From Ignavibacteriaceae bacterium (GTDB taxonomy: Bacteria; Bacteroidota; Ignavibacteria; Ignavibacteriales; Ignavibacteriaceae), in NCBI GenBank assembly GCA_013388525.1, contig JACAFA010000286.1:1-25238 (forward strand): a stretch of 25,238 nt of DNA, given 5' to 3'. The notes under the pieces were generated by a model, which was not told where the DNA came from, did not search any database, and saw only the letters and a list, made by a program, of their open reading frames with translations. Numbering within the stretch: the stretch's first letter is position 1; every line of letters begins with the position of its first letter. A program made the position numbers and the translations under genes. This document shows positions 1-8,203 of this stretch, piece after piece.

Positions 1-1662
1 GGAAATATAGATAATCAAATTAACATCGGTTACAACACAATTGATTTCCTAAAAGTTGAAACCTCACTTGGGACAGATCAGGATTACAAAAATTTTGTAG
101 ACGCTGCTCATCAGCTTGGATTGAAAGTTATTCAGGACATAACTCCAAACCATACAGGACGGGAACATCCTTTCGCCCAGGAAGCTTTGCTTTATAAAGA
201 CTATTCGCAATACTGGAATTATTATCAAACAGAATTTATTGCTCACAATACAAATGGTTTAGGGCAATGTATAACTCCGCAAGGAATTTATTATTACTGC
301 GGTTTTAGTGATGCATTGCTGAATTATGACTGGAGAGATCTCGATGCAAAAAAATATATGGTTGATGTTTATGATTACTGGGTGAGAGAATTTGGAATTG
401 ATGGTTACCGATTTGATGTTTATTGGGGACCCCACAGAAAATATGGCGAAAGTAATATGGGAATTCCAGTCAGAAATTCTTTAAAGCATATTAAGCCTGA
501 TATTCTGCTGCTTGGAGAAGATGATGGAACAGGTGTAGGAACTGAAGTCTTATATGCTGATCAGAATGGTGGCTTAGATGCCAGCTACGATTTTGCTCTT
601 TACTTTAATGCAATCCGAAGTTTTAACTTTACTTCTTCAGCTGTAAATACTTTGCACTCGCAGCTTAGCAACAATGGATATTATCCGGGAGAGAATTCTT
701 ACTTTTTAAGATTTATGGAATCTCAGGATGAAGACCGAATTAGTTACGTTTACAATTCTTTCGAAAAGACAATGCCTATTGCAACAGCAATCTTCACCGC
801 ACCTGGAATGCCGATGATGATGAACGGGCAGGAAGTTGGCTGGGGCAAAGGACTTGGTCAACCGGGTGAACCTGATTTAAATGTTCGCAGAAGAGGAATA
901 ATTGATTGGAACTTTGCCGGAAGAGATTTACTCACTCCACATTACCAGAGAATTGTACAAATCCGTACACAGTTTCCTGCATTCTCTCAGCACAAACTGG
1001 ATACAAACGGAGATGGACAGGTCAACAGTTCTGATGAATCTGATTTTGACAGAATCACAACAACTGATGGACTTGTTTACGCTTTCCTCCGTCCGTGGAA
1101 AGATTCAAATGGATTGACAGTAGTTAACTTCAGTAATACAAGTAAAACAGTTACGATGAATTTAACAACAGCAAATCTGAAATTCACCAATGGTTTTAAT
1201 CAGGGTTCAACGTACTGGGTAAATAATTTATACTCTGATTCCAGCCTTCAGGTTCTCGGAAGCGAACTTGCTAACTTCAGTGTTTCTTTGCCGGCTTATG
1301 GTTCGGCAATTTATACTATTTCAACTATCGAAGAATCAGTTGTATTGCCGCCGATTCCTCCAATTGTTTCTGTTAATGATGAACTTTCTTCCCAGCCTGA
1401 GGATTATAACTTGTTTCAGAACTATCCGAACCCTTTTAATCCATCAACAACAATTCGTTATAGCATTACCAAGCCTGATCTGGTCAGAATAAAAATTTAT
1501 GATATTCTTGGCAGGGAAGTAAAGACATTAGTTAATGAATTACAGCAAGCTGGAACTTATGAAGTTCAATTTTCCGCTTCAGAATTAGCAAGTGGTATTT
1601 ACCTATACCGAATTGATAGCGGTTCTTTTATCCAAACAAAGAAGATGATACTGCTCAAATAA
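1..1662 (+). CDS. Secreted GH13 alpha-amylase-family glycoside hydrolase with T9SS tail (5' end outside window)
   Basis: The frame is open to the left edge, so the start is missing; 553 residues are visible. The GH13 conserved regions appear in order: region I DITPNHTG, region II GYRFDVYW with the nucleophile Asp at codon 415-417, region III LLLGEDDG with the acid/base Glu at 517-519, and region IV MESQDED with the transition-state Asp at 727-729. In region IV the usual His before that Asp is Gln. A calcium-loop-like insertion (DTNGDGQVNSSDE) begins at residue 334 of the visible part, followed by a beta-sandwich domain C. The last ~85 residues are a T9SS type A sorting domain (NYPNPFNPSTTIRYS ... 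KKMILLK), so the enzyme should cross the outer membrane and stay on or leave the surface. Likely role: hydrolysis or transglycosylation of alpha-glucans outside the cell. Exact specificity cannot be told. A regulator of the type that often controls polysaccharide use follows. Confidence 0.9.
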   Translation, partial: GNIDNQINIGYNTIDFLKVETSLGTDQDYKNFVDAAHQLGLKVIQDITPNHTGREHPFAQEALLYKDYSQYWNYYQTEFIAHNTNGLGQCITPQGIYYYCGFSDALLNYDWRDLDAKKYMVDVYDYWVREFGIDGYRFDVYWGPHRKYGESNMGIPVRNSLKHIKPDILLLGEDDGTGVGTEVLYADQNGGLDASYDFALYFNAIRSFNFTSSAVNTLHSQLSNNGYYPGENSYFLRFMESQDEDRISYVYNSFEKTMPIATAIFTAPGMPMMMNGQEVGWGKGLGQPGEPDLNVRRRGIIDWNFAGRDLLTPHYQRIVQIRTQFPAFSQHKLDTNGDGQVNSSDESDFDRITTTDGLVYAFLRPWKDSNGLTVVNFSNTSKTVTMNLTTANLKFTNGFNQGSTYWVNNLYSDSSLQVLGSELANFSVSLPAYGSAIYTISTIEESVVLPPIPPIVSVNDELSSQPEDYNLFQNYPNPFNPSTTIRYSITKPDLVRIKIYDILGREVKTLVNELQQAGTYEVQFSASELASGIYLYRIDSGSFIQTKKMILLK

Positions 1663-1684
1663 AAAATATCTAATGAACTATCTC

Positions 1685-1713
1685 AACCCCTTTCTAATCG
1701 AAGGGGTTTTTTT
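1685..1713 (+). terminator. Rho-independent terminator of the amylase gene
   Basis: A 6-bp stem (cccctt/aagggg) with an 8-base loop is followed by seven or more T, 23 bases after the amylase stop. It separates the amylase transcript from the regulator gene downstream. Confidence 0.85.
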
Positions 1714-1764
1714 ATGTCAAGGCTTACCTTGCTTGATAACATTCTTCATCACTAAATTACAAAT

Positions 1765-4700
1765 ATGATTATTGCAGGGAAGAACCGGAAAATCTATTTA
1801 GCATTTCTTTTATTTGTTTCAGCATTTGCTGCAAATCTTTTTTCTCAAAGTCTGAGCTTCAATAGCCTTTCTGTTAAGGACGGTTTATCGAACAATAAAG
1901 TAAATACCATTCTTCAGGATAGTAATGGATTCATCTGGCTGGGAACAGAAGACGGTTTAAATCGTTATGATGGTTATAAATTTAAAATCTACCGGAACAA
2001 TCCGTTGGATTCTAATTCTATATCTGATAATTATGTCTGGTCACTGTTTGAAGATGAAGATGAAAATCTCTGGATTGGCACCAAAAGCGGAGATTTAAAT
2101 CTTTATGATTTAAAGAGTGATTCGTTCCGCCATTGGAAAATTGAAACCCGGAGTGTCAAAGAAAGTGGTATTATTTCAATCTTTAAAGATTCTAATGGTA
2201 ATGTCTGGATTGGCACATATCAATCAGGTCTTTACCGGTTGAATCCTGAAACAAATGAACTCATAAACTGGAATTACAACCCGGACGATCAAAAATCTCT
2301 CAGTAACAACTTTGTTACATCAATTATTGAAGACGATGGTAATCTGTGGATAAGCACTTACAACGGGCTTAATAAATTTAATTTGAAAGTCAATGACAAC
2401 ACATTCACAAGATTCTACTCTGAACCTCAAAATAAAAACAGCCTCAGCAATAATCTCATCTGGGAAATATCAAAATCTGAATTCAATCCCGATGTCTTGT
2501 GGATTGGAACTGCAAATGGTTTAGTAAGATATAATAAAAGTAAAAATTCATTTACAAGAATTGACCTTCCGGAAAGCAATTTACTCCAATTTGCAAACAG
2601 TATTTCCTCTATTGTTGAAGAGAAAATTAATAATGAAACAGTGTTATGGTTAGGCACATACTCAGGACTGGTTCGCCAGAATTTGAATAGCGGCAGGTCA
2701 GTCAGATTTTTGAAAAATGAATCCGATCCTTCAAGTCTGGTAAGCAATGAAATAAATCAGGTTATGAAAGACAGATCGGGTGTTATCTGGATGGCAACTG
2801 AAAACGGACTTAGTAATATCTCTAAGAAAGCAACTAAGTTTAATAATCTTTTCAGTGAGCAAAAAGGAGTTCTGGGATTAGAAGAACTAAAAAAGAAAAA
2901 TGTCAAATCTATTGATCAACACGATGATGGTTCTATCTTCTTCGGAACTTCCAACGGAATTTACTATTTAAACGGCAGTTCTTCTGATCGAAAGCTCCGC
3001 AGGTTCAACAATACAGAAGGACTAAACGTCTGGTCAATGGTTTCAGGCAGCTCAGATTACTTATGGATAGGAACTTACGGTCAGGGCTTGAAGCAGCTTA
3101 ATCTGAAAAATGGCAGAGTAAAAAACATCAACATTAAAAGTCCTACATTTGAAACTTCAGCTTACAATTATATAAAATCATTACACCTTGAAGAAAATAT
3201 TTTGTGGATGGGATTCTGGGGTGGTGGATTTGCCAGGTATGATACCGAAACAGGAAATTATAAAATCTGGATTACCGAATCTTCAGATCCACATAGTATA
3301 AGTTATAACGATCTCTGGTCAATTATCCGCGACAGAAAAGGAAGACTCTGGCTCGGAACAAACGGAGGCGGACTAAATCTATTTGATAACTCGTATGAAG
3401 GTAAATTTTATCGCTTAAATGAAGATAACGTGAGTTCAATTAAACTCAGCGGTAACAGCATTTACTCTTTGTGCGAAGGTAAAAGAGGAAAGTATTCTGA
3501 TGAAACTGAGCAAACAATTCTCTGGGTTGGAACAAGCAGCGGATTAAATAAATTATTTATAAACTCATCTCCCGATATTTTCAAAGCTGATGCATCAAAT
3601 ACAAAAGTTATTAGTTATTCAACTGAAAACGGACTTTCTGATAACTCAATTAAAAGTATTCTTGAAGATGAAAACGGAAATCTCTGGCTTGCAACAAATG
3701 CGGGTATTTCTTTCTTTGATATTGAGAAAGAAAACTTTACAAATTTCTCAGCATCAGATGGATTAAGAGGAAATGATTTCAATTCAGAATCTGCTCTTTA
3801 CTCCAATGATGGTCTGATGTATTTAGGCAGCACCGAGGGATTAAATGTATTTGATCCAGAACAAATAACTCAGTCCGATTTTATTCCTCCTCTGGTATTT
3901 ACAGATTTTCAGATTTTTAATCAGCCTATAAAAATCGGCGGTGATTCCCCTCTTAAAAAAAATATTCTTGATGCAGAAGAAATTATTCTTCCGTTCTCAC
4001 AGAATGTTTTCTCGTTTGAATTTGCGGCTCTGGATTATAACTCGCCTCAATCAATTCAATATTCATATATGATGGAAGGCTTTGATGATGACTGGGTATC
4101 TGCCGGCAACAGAAGATTCATAACTTACACAAATCTTAATTCGGGCAGTTACATTTTCAAGGTGAAGGCTACCAACAGTGATGGTGTTTGGAGTGATAGC
4201 TACAAATCTATTTCAGTAATCATCAATCCGCCCTGGTGGAGAACAAGCTGGGCGTATGTGGTTTATGTATTTTTAATTATTGGCGGGCTGTACACTGCCA
4301 GAAGAATTGAAATGAATCGTTCGCGCCTTCGTAATGAACTAAAAATGCGTGAGTATGAAGCAAACAAACGTGCAGAGCTTGAAAATTTAAAATCCAGATT
4401 CTTCGCGAACCTTTCTCATGAATTCAGAACACCGCTCACTCTCATTCGGGGACCGATTGAAGAATTGATAAATAAAAAAGCCGGCGATAATCAGGAGGAA
4501 TATCTTCAGCTTATTAAACGCAACAGTGAGAAACTTCAGGAACTGATTGACCAGCTTCTGGAATTAACTCAGCTTGAGAATGCATCCATTCCATTAAAAG
4601 CACAACAGGAAAACCTTGTAAAAATTCTGCGCGGAATGTTTTATTCGTTTGAGTCGCTGGCAAAACAAAAGAACATCAATCTCTCTTTCATTTGTGTTGA

Positions 4701-5970
4701 TGAATCAATAATCAGCTGGGTTGACAGAGATAAGCTCGAAAAAATAATTAACAATTTACTTTCCAACGCTTTCAAGTTTACACCGGATAATGGCAGTATT
4801 TCTCTGAGCGTTACCAGACAAATAAAAGATGAAAAAGAATTTGCAGAAATTAAAATAGCTGATACCGGAATAGGTATTCCGCCAGATAAAATTAAAAATA
4901 TTTTTGACCGATTTTACCAGGTTGATGACACAACAAGAAAAAAATACGGCGGCTCCGGAATTGGTCTGGCTTTAGTGAAAGAACTTGTTGACCTGCATAA
5001 ATGGAATATCGAAGTTCAAAGTGAATTTGGAAAGGGAACTGAGTTTATTCTTACTATCCCGATATCGGATACTTATCTCAGTGAACAAGAAAAGGTCCTC
5101 GGACAGATTGTTGATTCTGAAAAAGAAGCGGAAACTAATTGGGAGCTTACAGAAGAAGATTCTGAACAAATTGAAATAGAGATCGAAAAAGAAATTCAGG
5201 AAAAACAAAAGCTGCTCGGCGCAAAACCTCTGCTTTTAATTGTTGAAGATTCAGAAGATGTTCGCTCTTACTTAACCGGTCTTTTGAAAAATGATTATCA
5301 ATTAAGTGAAGCTGTAGATGGTGAGGATGGAATAAGTAAAGCTTCTGAACTTATGCCAGATCTGATTATCAGCGATGTGATGATGCCTTCGATGGATGGT
5401 TTTGAGTTCTGCAAGAAAATAAAAACTGACTGGCAGACGAGTCATATTCCCGTAATTCTTCTCACTGCAAAAGCTTCAGCTGAAAGTAAAATTGAAGGTC
5501 TTGAAACCGGTGCCGATGATTATCTTACAAAACCTTTCAGCTCTAAAGAATTATTTATAAGAATTAAAAACCTTCTCGAGCAGCGAAAGAAACTACGCGA
5601 GAAGTTCGGCAGGGAAATTAAAGTTGATACTTCTGCAATTGCAGTAAATTCAGTTGATAATGAATTTCTCGAAAAAGCTTTTGCAGTTGCAGAAAAAAAT
5701 CTATCCAGGACTGAATTCAACTCCGAAGCTTTTGCAAAAGAAATGTTTCTAAGCCGCAGCCAGCTTCACCGCAAATTACTTGCAGTTACTGGTCAGGCAC
5801 CGGGAGAATTTATCAGGACTTACAGACTTAAAAAGGCTGCTTCACTCATACTTGAAAACAAATTAAACGTAACGCAGATTGCTTTCGAGGTTGGATTCAG
5901 CAGTCCTTCACATTTCTCTAAAGCATTCAAACAGCAATTCAACTGTCTTCCGAAAGAGTTCAGCGGTTAG
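1765..5970 (+). CDS. Hybrid two-component system protein (periplasmic sensor, histidine kinase, receiver, AraC DNA-binding)
   Basis: 1401 residues with the full layout of Bacteroidota HTCS regulators. A signal/anchor (residues 1-28) is followed by 14 propeller repeats of the type LWIGTxxGLxxYD, enough for two seven-bladed propellers. Then come a Y_Y_Y domain (~755-820), one membrane span (~828-850), a HisKA domain with phospho-accepting His885 in SHEFRTPLT, and a HATPase with N box NNLLSNAFKF and G boxes DTGIGI and GGSGIGLAL. A receiver follows with Asp1204 in ISDVMMP and Lys in TKPF, then an AraC helix-turn-helix at the C-terminus. Family knowledge: such proteins sense oligosaccharides in the periplasm and activate polysaccharide-use genes from a membrane-bound position. 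The amylase just upstream is a plausible target, but this is inference from position. No clear Shine-Dalgarno precedes the ATG. Every key residue I looked for is present. Confidence 0.97.
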   Translation: MIIAGKNRKIYLAFLLFVSAFAANLFSQSLSFNSLSVKDGLSNNKVNTILQDSNGFIWLGTEDGLNRYDGYKFKIYRNNPLDSNSISDNYVWSLFEDEDENLWIGTKSGDLNLYDLKSDSFRHWKIETRSVKESGIISIFKDSNGNVWIGTYQSGLYRLNPETNELINWNYNPDDQKSLSNNFVTSIIEDDGNLWISTYNGLNKFNLKVNDNTFTRFYSEPQNKNSLSNNLIWEISKSEFNPDVLWIGTANGLVRYNKSKNSFTRIDLPESNLLQFANSISSIVEEKINNETVLWLGTYSGLVRQNLNSGRSVRFLKNESDPSSLVSNEINQVMKDRSGVIWMATENGLSNISKKATKFNNLFSEQKGVLGLEELKKKNVKSIDQHDDGSIFFGTSNGIYYLNGSSSDRKLRRFNNTEGLNVWSMVSGSSDYLWIGTYGQGLKQLNLKNGRVKNINIKSPTFETSAYNYIKSLHLEENILWMGFWGGGFARYDTETGNYKIWITESSDPHSISYNDLWSIIRDRKGRLWLGTNGGGLNLFDNSYEGKFYRLNEDNVSSIKLSGNSIYSLCEGKRGKYSDETEQTILWVGTSSGLNKLFINSSPDIFKADASNTKVISYSTENGLSDNSIKSILEDENGNLWLATNAGISFFDIEKENFTNFSASDGLRGNDFNSESALYSNDGLMYLGSTEGLNVFDPEQITQSDFIPPLVFTDFQIFNQPIKIGGDSPLKKNILDAEEIILPFSQNVFSFEFAALDYNSPQSIQYSYMMEGFDDDWVSAGNRRFITYTNLNSGSYIFKVKATNSDGVWSDSYKSISVIINPPWWRTSWAYVVYVFLIIGGLYTARRIEMNRSRLRNELKMREYEANKRAELENLKSRFFANLSHEFRTPLTLIRGPIEELINKKAGDNQEEYLQLIKRNSEKLQELIDQLLELTQLENASIPLKAQQENLVKILRGMFYSFESLAKQKNINLSFICVDESIISWVDRDKLEKIINNLLSNAFKFTPDNGSISLSVTRQIKDEKEFAEIKIADTGIGIPPDKIKNIFDRFYQVDDTTRKKYGGSGIGLALVKELVDLHKWNIEVQSEFGKGTEFILTIPISDTYLSEQEKVLGQIVDSEKEAETNWELTEEDSEQIEIEIEKEIQEKQKLLGAKPLLLIVEDSEDVRSYLTGLLKNDYQLSEAVDGEDGISKASELMPDLIISDVMMPSMDGFEFCKKIKTDWQTSHIPVILLTAKASAESKIEGLETGADDYLTKPFSSKELFIRIKNLLEQRKKLREKFGREIKVDTSAIAVNSVDNEFLEKAFAVAEKNLSRTEFNSEAFAKEMFLSRSQLHRKLLAVTGQAPGEFIRTYRLKKAASLILENKLNVTQIAFEVGFSSPSHFSKAFKQQFNCLPKEFSG

Positions 5971-5993
5971 GTATAGTTAAACTGTAATACATT

Positions 5994-6175
5994 TAAGCGT
6001 AAAAGGGAGATGAATACTGAAATCCCAAATAATAAAACACAAATTCCAAGTAAATCTCAATTTTCAGAATTCAAATTCAATGGGAGGCGCAATCAAAGTT
6101 TCGAATTTGGAATTTATTGTTTGGAATCTTTAATACGAGTGTTTAAGAAAATATGTCTTAGATTTTTTACGCTTA
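5994..6175. repeat. Nested inverted-repeat element, 182 bp
   Basis: The ends are an 11-bp perfect inverted repeat, taagcgtaaaa (5994-6004) and ttttacgctta (6165-6175). Inside is a second, imperfect inverted repeat: left arm about 6021-6049 (ending aaattccaa) and right arm about 6107-6130 (starting ttggaattt). No coding sequence fits inside. It may be a small non-autonomous mobile element or a structured intergenic repeat. Confidence 0.55.
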
Positions 6176-6194
6176 TAATTTGAACTCTATCCAA

Positions 6195-6217
6195 CCTTTC
6201 CCTTAAAAAGGGAAAGG
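6195..6217. repeat. Perfect 10-bp hairpin
   Basis: cctttccctt pairs with aagggaaagg across a 3-base loop. No strong T-run follows, so a terminator role for the HTCS gene is possible but unproven; an intergenic repeat is equally likely. Confidence 0.55.
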
Positions 6218-6308
6218 CTTATTATCCGCCGTAACAAGAGATAAGGAATGTTATCATTCATATACACCTAAGGACAAGATTAGCTAGGGATAGTTTCCCC
6301 TGATAATA

Positions 6309-6335
6309 AATCCTTCTCTTTTTAAGAGAAGGATT
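6309..6335. repeat. Perfect 12-bp hairpin
   Basis: aatccttctctt pairs exactly with aagagaaggatt across a ttt loop. There is no T-run on either side. Together with the hairpin 92 bases upstream it looks like part of one intergenic repeat unit. Confidence 0.55.
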
Positions 6336-6604
6336 ATAGAATGAGTTCAAGACGATATTTATAAAAGAAATTTCAAATATTTTTATTTAGAATTTATTTG
6401 TTTTTTAATACTTGGATTTTGTTATTTCCATTTTGGTTCAGGCTATTCTGGTATATGGAATTAGGGATAGGTGAAGATTATGGTCAATAAGTAAAAATTC
6501 GTTAAAAACCCAAAAAACTATTAACTAAAACCAAGGACTAATAAACCAGAACTAAAAACTAACAAACTAATAACCAACCCCTTATACCCCTATACTTTTT
6601 ACCC

Positions 6605-6676
6605 CCATTTTGCAACAAATCCGCTAAACTTTGACACACAAACGACAGCGGACGCTCTACTTATAAATTAACTTTG
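6605..6676 (+). promoter_or_regulatory. Promoter/operator-like element, copy A
   Basis: Positions 6605-6658 (54 bases) match 13720-13773 at 49 positions with no gap. The element ends in the palindrome AGCGGACGCT (6647-6656). Twelve bases further on is TAACTTTG (6669-6676), a match to the Bacteroidota -7 box TAnnTTTG. No TTG lies at the expected -33 position; the palindrome sits there instead, as expected for a promoter that needs an activator. It precedes the gene at 6737 and the first half of the secreted-protein island. Confidence 0.55.
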
Positions 6677-6736
6677 TCTTTAAAATTTTAATAATAGTCA
6701 CATAAATCTTTAACTAATTTAACAAAGGAGGCATAA

Positions 6737-7999
6737 ATGAAAATCTATTCTAATCTTTTAACCATAGTCTTGCTAATTTTATCGCAAGGTGTTAATGCAC
6801 AGTGGGTATATGTAGGAATCCCAACAAGCAGATCAGTGCAGGCATTTGCATTTGAAGATTCAACTGTAGTCATTGGAACAAATCAGGGAATGAATTATTC
6901 ATCAGATTATGGAAACAACTGGACTTTTGGCGGCGGCGGGATAGCATATGTAGATATTCGAGCGGTTGTTTTCGCTCCGATTTTTACACAATACTATCAG
7001 GATAATTGGTTAGCTGGTACAAATGGTTCATACATTTATGGCTCTCTCATTCCTGCAACTAATTGGACAACGTTTCCCAATGATACAGCGGTATTAACCG
7101 GAGGTAATAATGTCAATTCAATTTTAAAAACCACCGGAGATGAATTATATGTTGGCACTGATAAAGGAATGTATATCCTGAAAGGCGGGCCTCCCAATGA
7201 ATATTGGGATAGAATAAATAACGGACTGTATTCCGGAGATTTTACGATCGTGAGAGATGTGATAGAATTTAATGGTGATGTTTTTATCGGCACAAACAGT
7301 GGAGTATATAAAAGAACAAGTTCAGGCTGGATTGAGAAAAATGTTGGTCTAACGAACACGAATGTTACCGCTCTTGGTGGTTCTGGAAGTTTTTTATTTG
7401 CCGGTACAAATACCAGTTCTACCGAGGGTGTATTCATTTCATCTGATCATGGAGAAAGCTGGTCATTTTTACTAACAATTCCTTGGGTTACATCAATCCA
7501 GGCTATTGGTCCGAACATTTTTGCCAGCAGCTATGGTGATGGAATCTGGCTATCGATAGATTATGGCAGTTCGTGGACTCAAATAAATGATGGATTTAGT
7601 TCAAGTGCATATTATGTGTTGTCCACAGGTATAAATGATAAATATATTTATGCAGGAACAAATGCCTCGGGCGTTTGGCGGAGAGAACTAACAGAACTTA
7701 TAACTGATGTAAATAGTGGTAATAATTTAACTCCATCTGAATTTTATTTAGAACAAAACTATCCTAATCCATTCAATCCATCTACTAGTATCCAGTATCA
7801 AGTATCTAGTATCTCTCAGGTAACACTCAAAGTTTATGATATTCTTGGTAATGAAATTGTAACATTAGTTAACGAAGAAAAACCTGCAGGCATTTATGAA
7901 ATAGCTTTTTATGCAACTGGATTATCCTCCGGAATATATTTCTACAAATTGAGTGCAGGTTCTTTCGTTCAAACAAGGAAGATGTTGCTTGTTAAATAA
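6737..7999 (+). CDS. Secreted beta-propeller protein with T9SS type A sorting domain
   Basis: 420 residues. A strong Shine-Dalgarno, aaaggagg (6724-6731), fixes the start. Residues 1-21 are a signal peptide with probable cleavage at NA|QW. Residues ~22-325 contain repeated propeller-like strands (VVIGTNQGMNYSSDYG, LYVGTDKGMYIL, VFIGTNSGVYK, LFAGTNT, IYAGTNASGVW) resembling sialidase/photosynthesis-repair-type propellers, though no catalytic motif is visible. The C-terminus from about residue 340 is a T9SS sorting domain (NYPNPFNPSTSIQYQ to RKMLLVK). The protein should be exported and then delivered to the surface or released. It is the first gene after promoter copy A, and the small membrane protein at 8001 begins one base after its stop. 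Function of the propeller is unknown; binding rather than catalysis is my guess. Confidence 0.88.
   Translation: MKIYSNLLTIVLLILSQGVNAQWVYVGIPTSRSVQAFAFEDSTVVIGTNQGMNYSSDYGNNWTFGGGGIAYVDIRAVVFAPIFTQYYQDNWLAGTNGSYIYGSLIPATNWTTFPNDTAVLTGGNNVNSILKTTGDELYVGTDKGMYILKGGPPNEYWDRINNGLYSGDFTIVRDVIEFNGDVFIGTNSGVYKRTSSGWIEKNVGLTNTNVTALGGSGSFLFAGTNTSSTEGVFISSDHGESWSFLLTIPWVTSIQAIGPNIFASSYGDGIWLSIDYGSSWTQINDGFSSSAYYVLSTGINDKYIYAGTNASGVWRRELTELITDVNSGNNLTPSEFYLEQNYPNPFNPSTSIQYQVSSISQVTLKVYDILGNEIVTLVNEEKPAGIYEIAFYATGLSSGIYFYKLSAGSFVQTRKMLLVK
7785..7812 (+). repeat. Heptanucleotide repeat inside the T9SS domain
   Basis: Four perfect head-to-tail heptamers of consensus CnAGTAT (ctagtat, ccagtat, caagtat, ctagtat) lie inside the sorting domain of the propeller gene, coding for part of TSIQYQVSSI. 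Since 28 bases is not a multiple of three, gain or loss of one unit would shift the frame. Confidence 0.7.
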
Positions 8000-8000
8000 A

Positions 8001-8144
8001 GTGAAAGTCAAACCAGATCCGGACAGAATATCCGAAGAAATTGAGAAAAGCGAAAAGCGGTTTAGGCTGGCAATGATTATAGTTCTGTTGATTGTCAGCT
8101 GTGCTGCAGTTATGATATTCATAAGCTTAATAAGTGTTTTATAG
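8001..8144 (+). CDS. Small single-span membrane protein (paralogue 1 of 3)
   Basis: 47 residues from GTG at 8001, one base after the upstream stop, which suggests translational coupling; no clear Shine-Dalgarno. A charged head (DPDRISEEIEKSEKRFR) is followed by a hydrophobic span of about 22 residues and almost no tail, predicting a cytoplasmic N-terminus and one membrane helix. From Ser11 (SEEIEKSEK) to the stop it aligns without gaps, 37 columns, to the proteins at 13358 and 13848; Lys, Lys, Leu, Ser and Met are shared by all three at columns 6, 9, 13, 23 and 28. An in-frame GTG at 7953 would overlap the upstream gene; I prefer 8001 because the paralogues have no matching extension. Function unknown. 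Confidence 0.65.
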   Translation: MKVKPDPDRISEEIEKSEKRFRLAMIIVLLIVSCAAVMIFISLISVL

Positions 8145-8203
8145 TTCAAATTACTAATGAAGCAAACAGTAATCTGTAAACAGTAATAAACATAGGAGTA
8201 AAA

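Larger units (their letters stand above)
5971..6604. other. Gene-free stretch with palindromic and low-complexity sequence
   Basis: No convincing reading frame. From the left it holds the nested inverted-repeat element (5994-6175) and two perfect hairpins (6195-6217, 6309-6335). About 6485-6600 is an A/C-rich low-complexity tract with repeated actaa/aacca words, ending in ccttatacccctatac at 6580-6595. That last string recurs as ccttatacctctatac at 13681-13696 upstream of the second copy of the promoter element. Confidence 0.6.

Noticed and set aside
5994..6175. Possible integron attC site or attachment site because of the nested palindrome.
   Set aside because: No GTTRRRY core-site sequence, no integrase, no cassette-like genes nearby.
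7036..7437. A 133-codon frame on the minus strand.
   Set aside because: It lies wholly within the propeller gene, has no Shine-Dalgarno and no recognisable domain, and is Pro/Leu-rich as expected of an antisense shadow.
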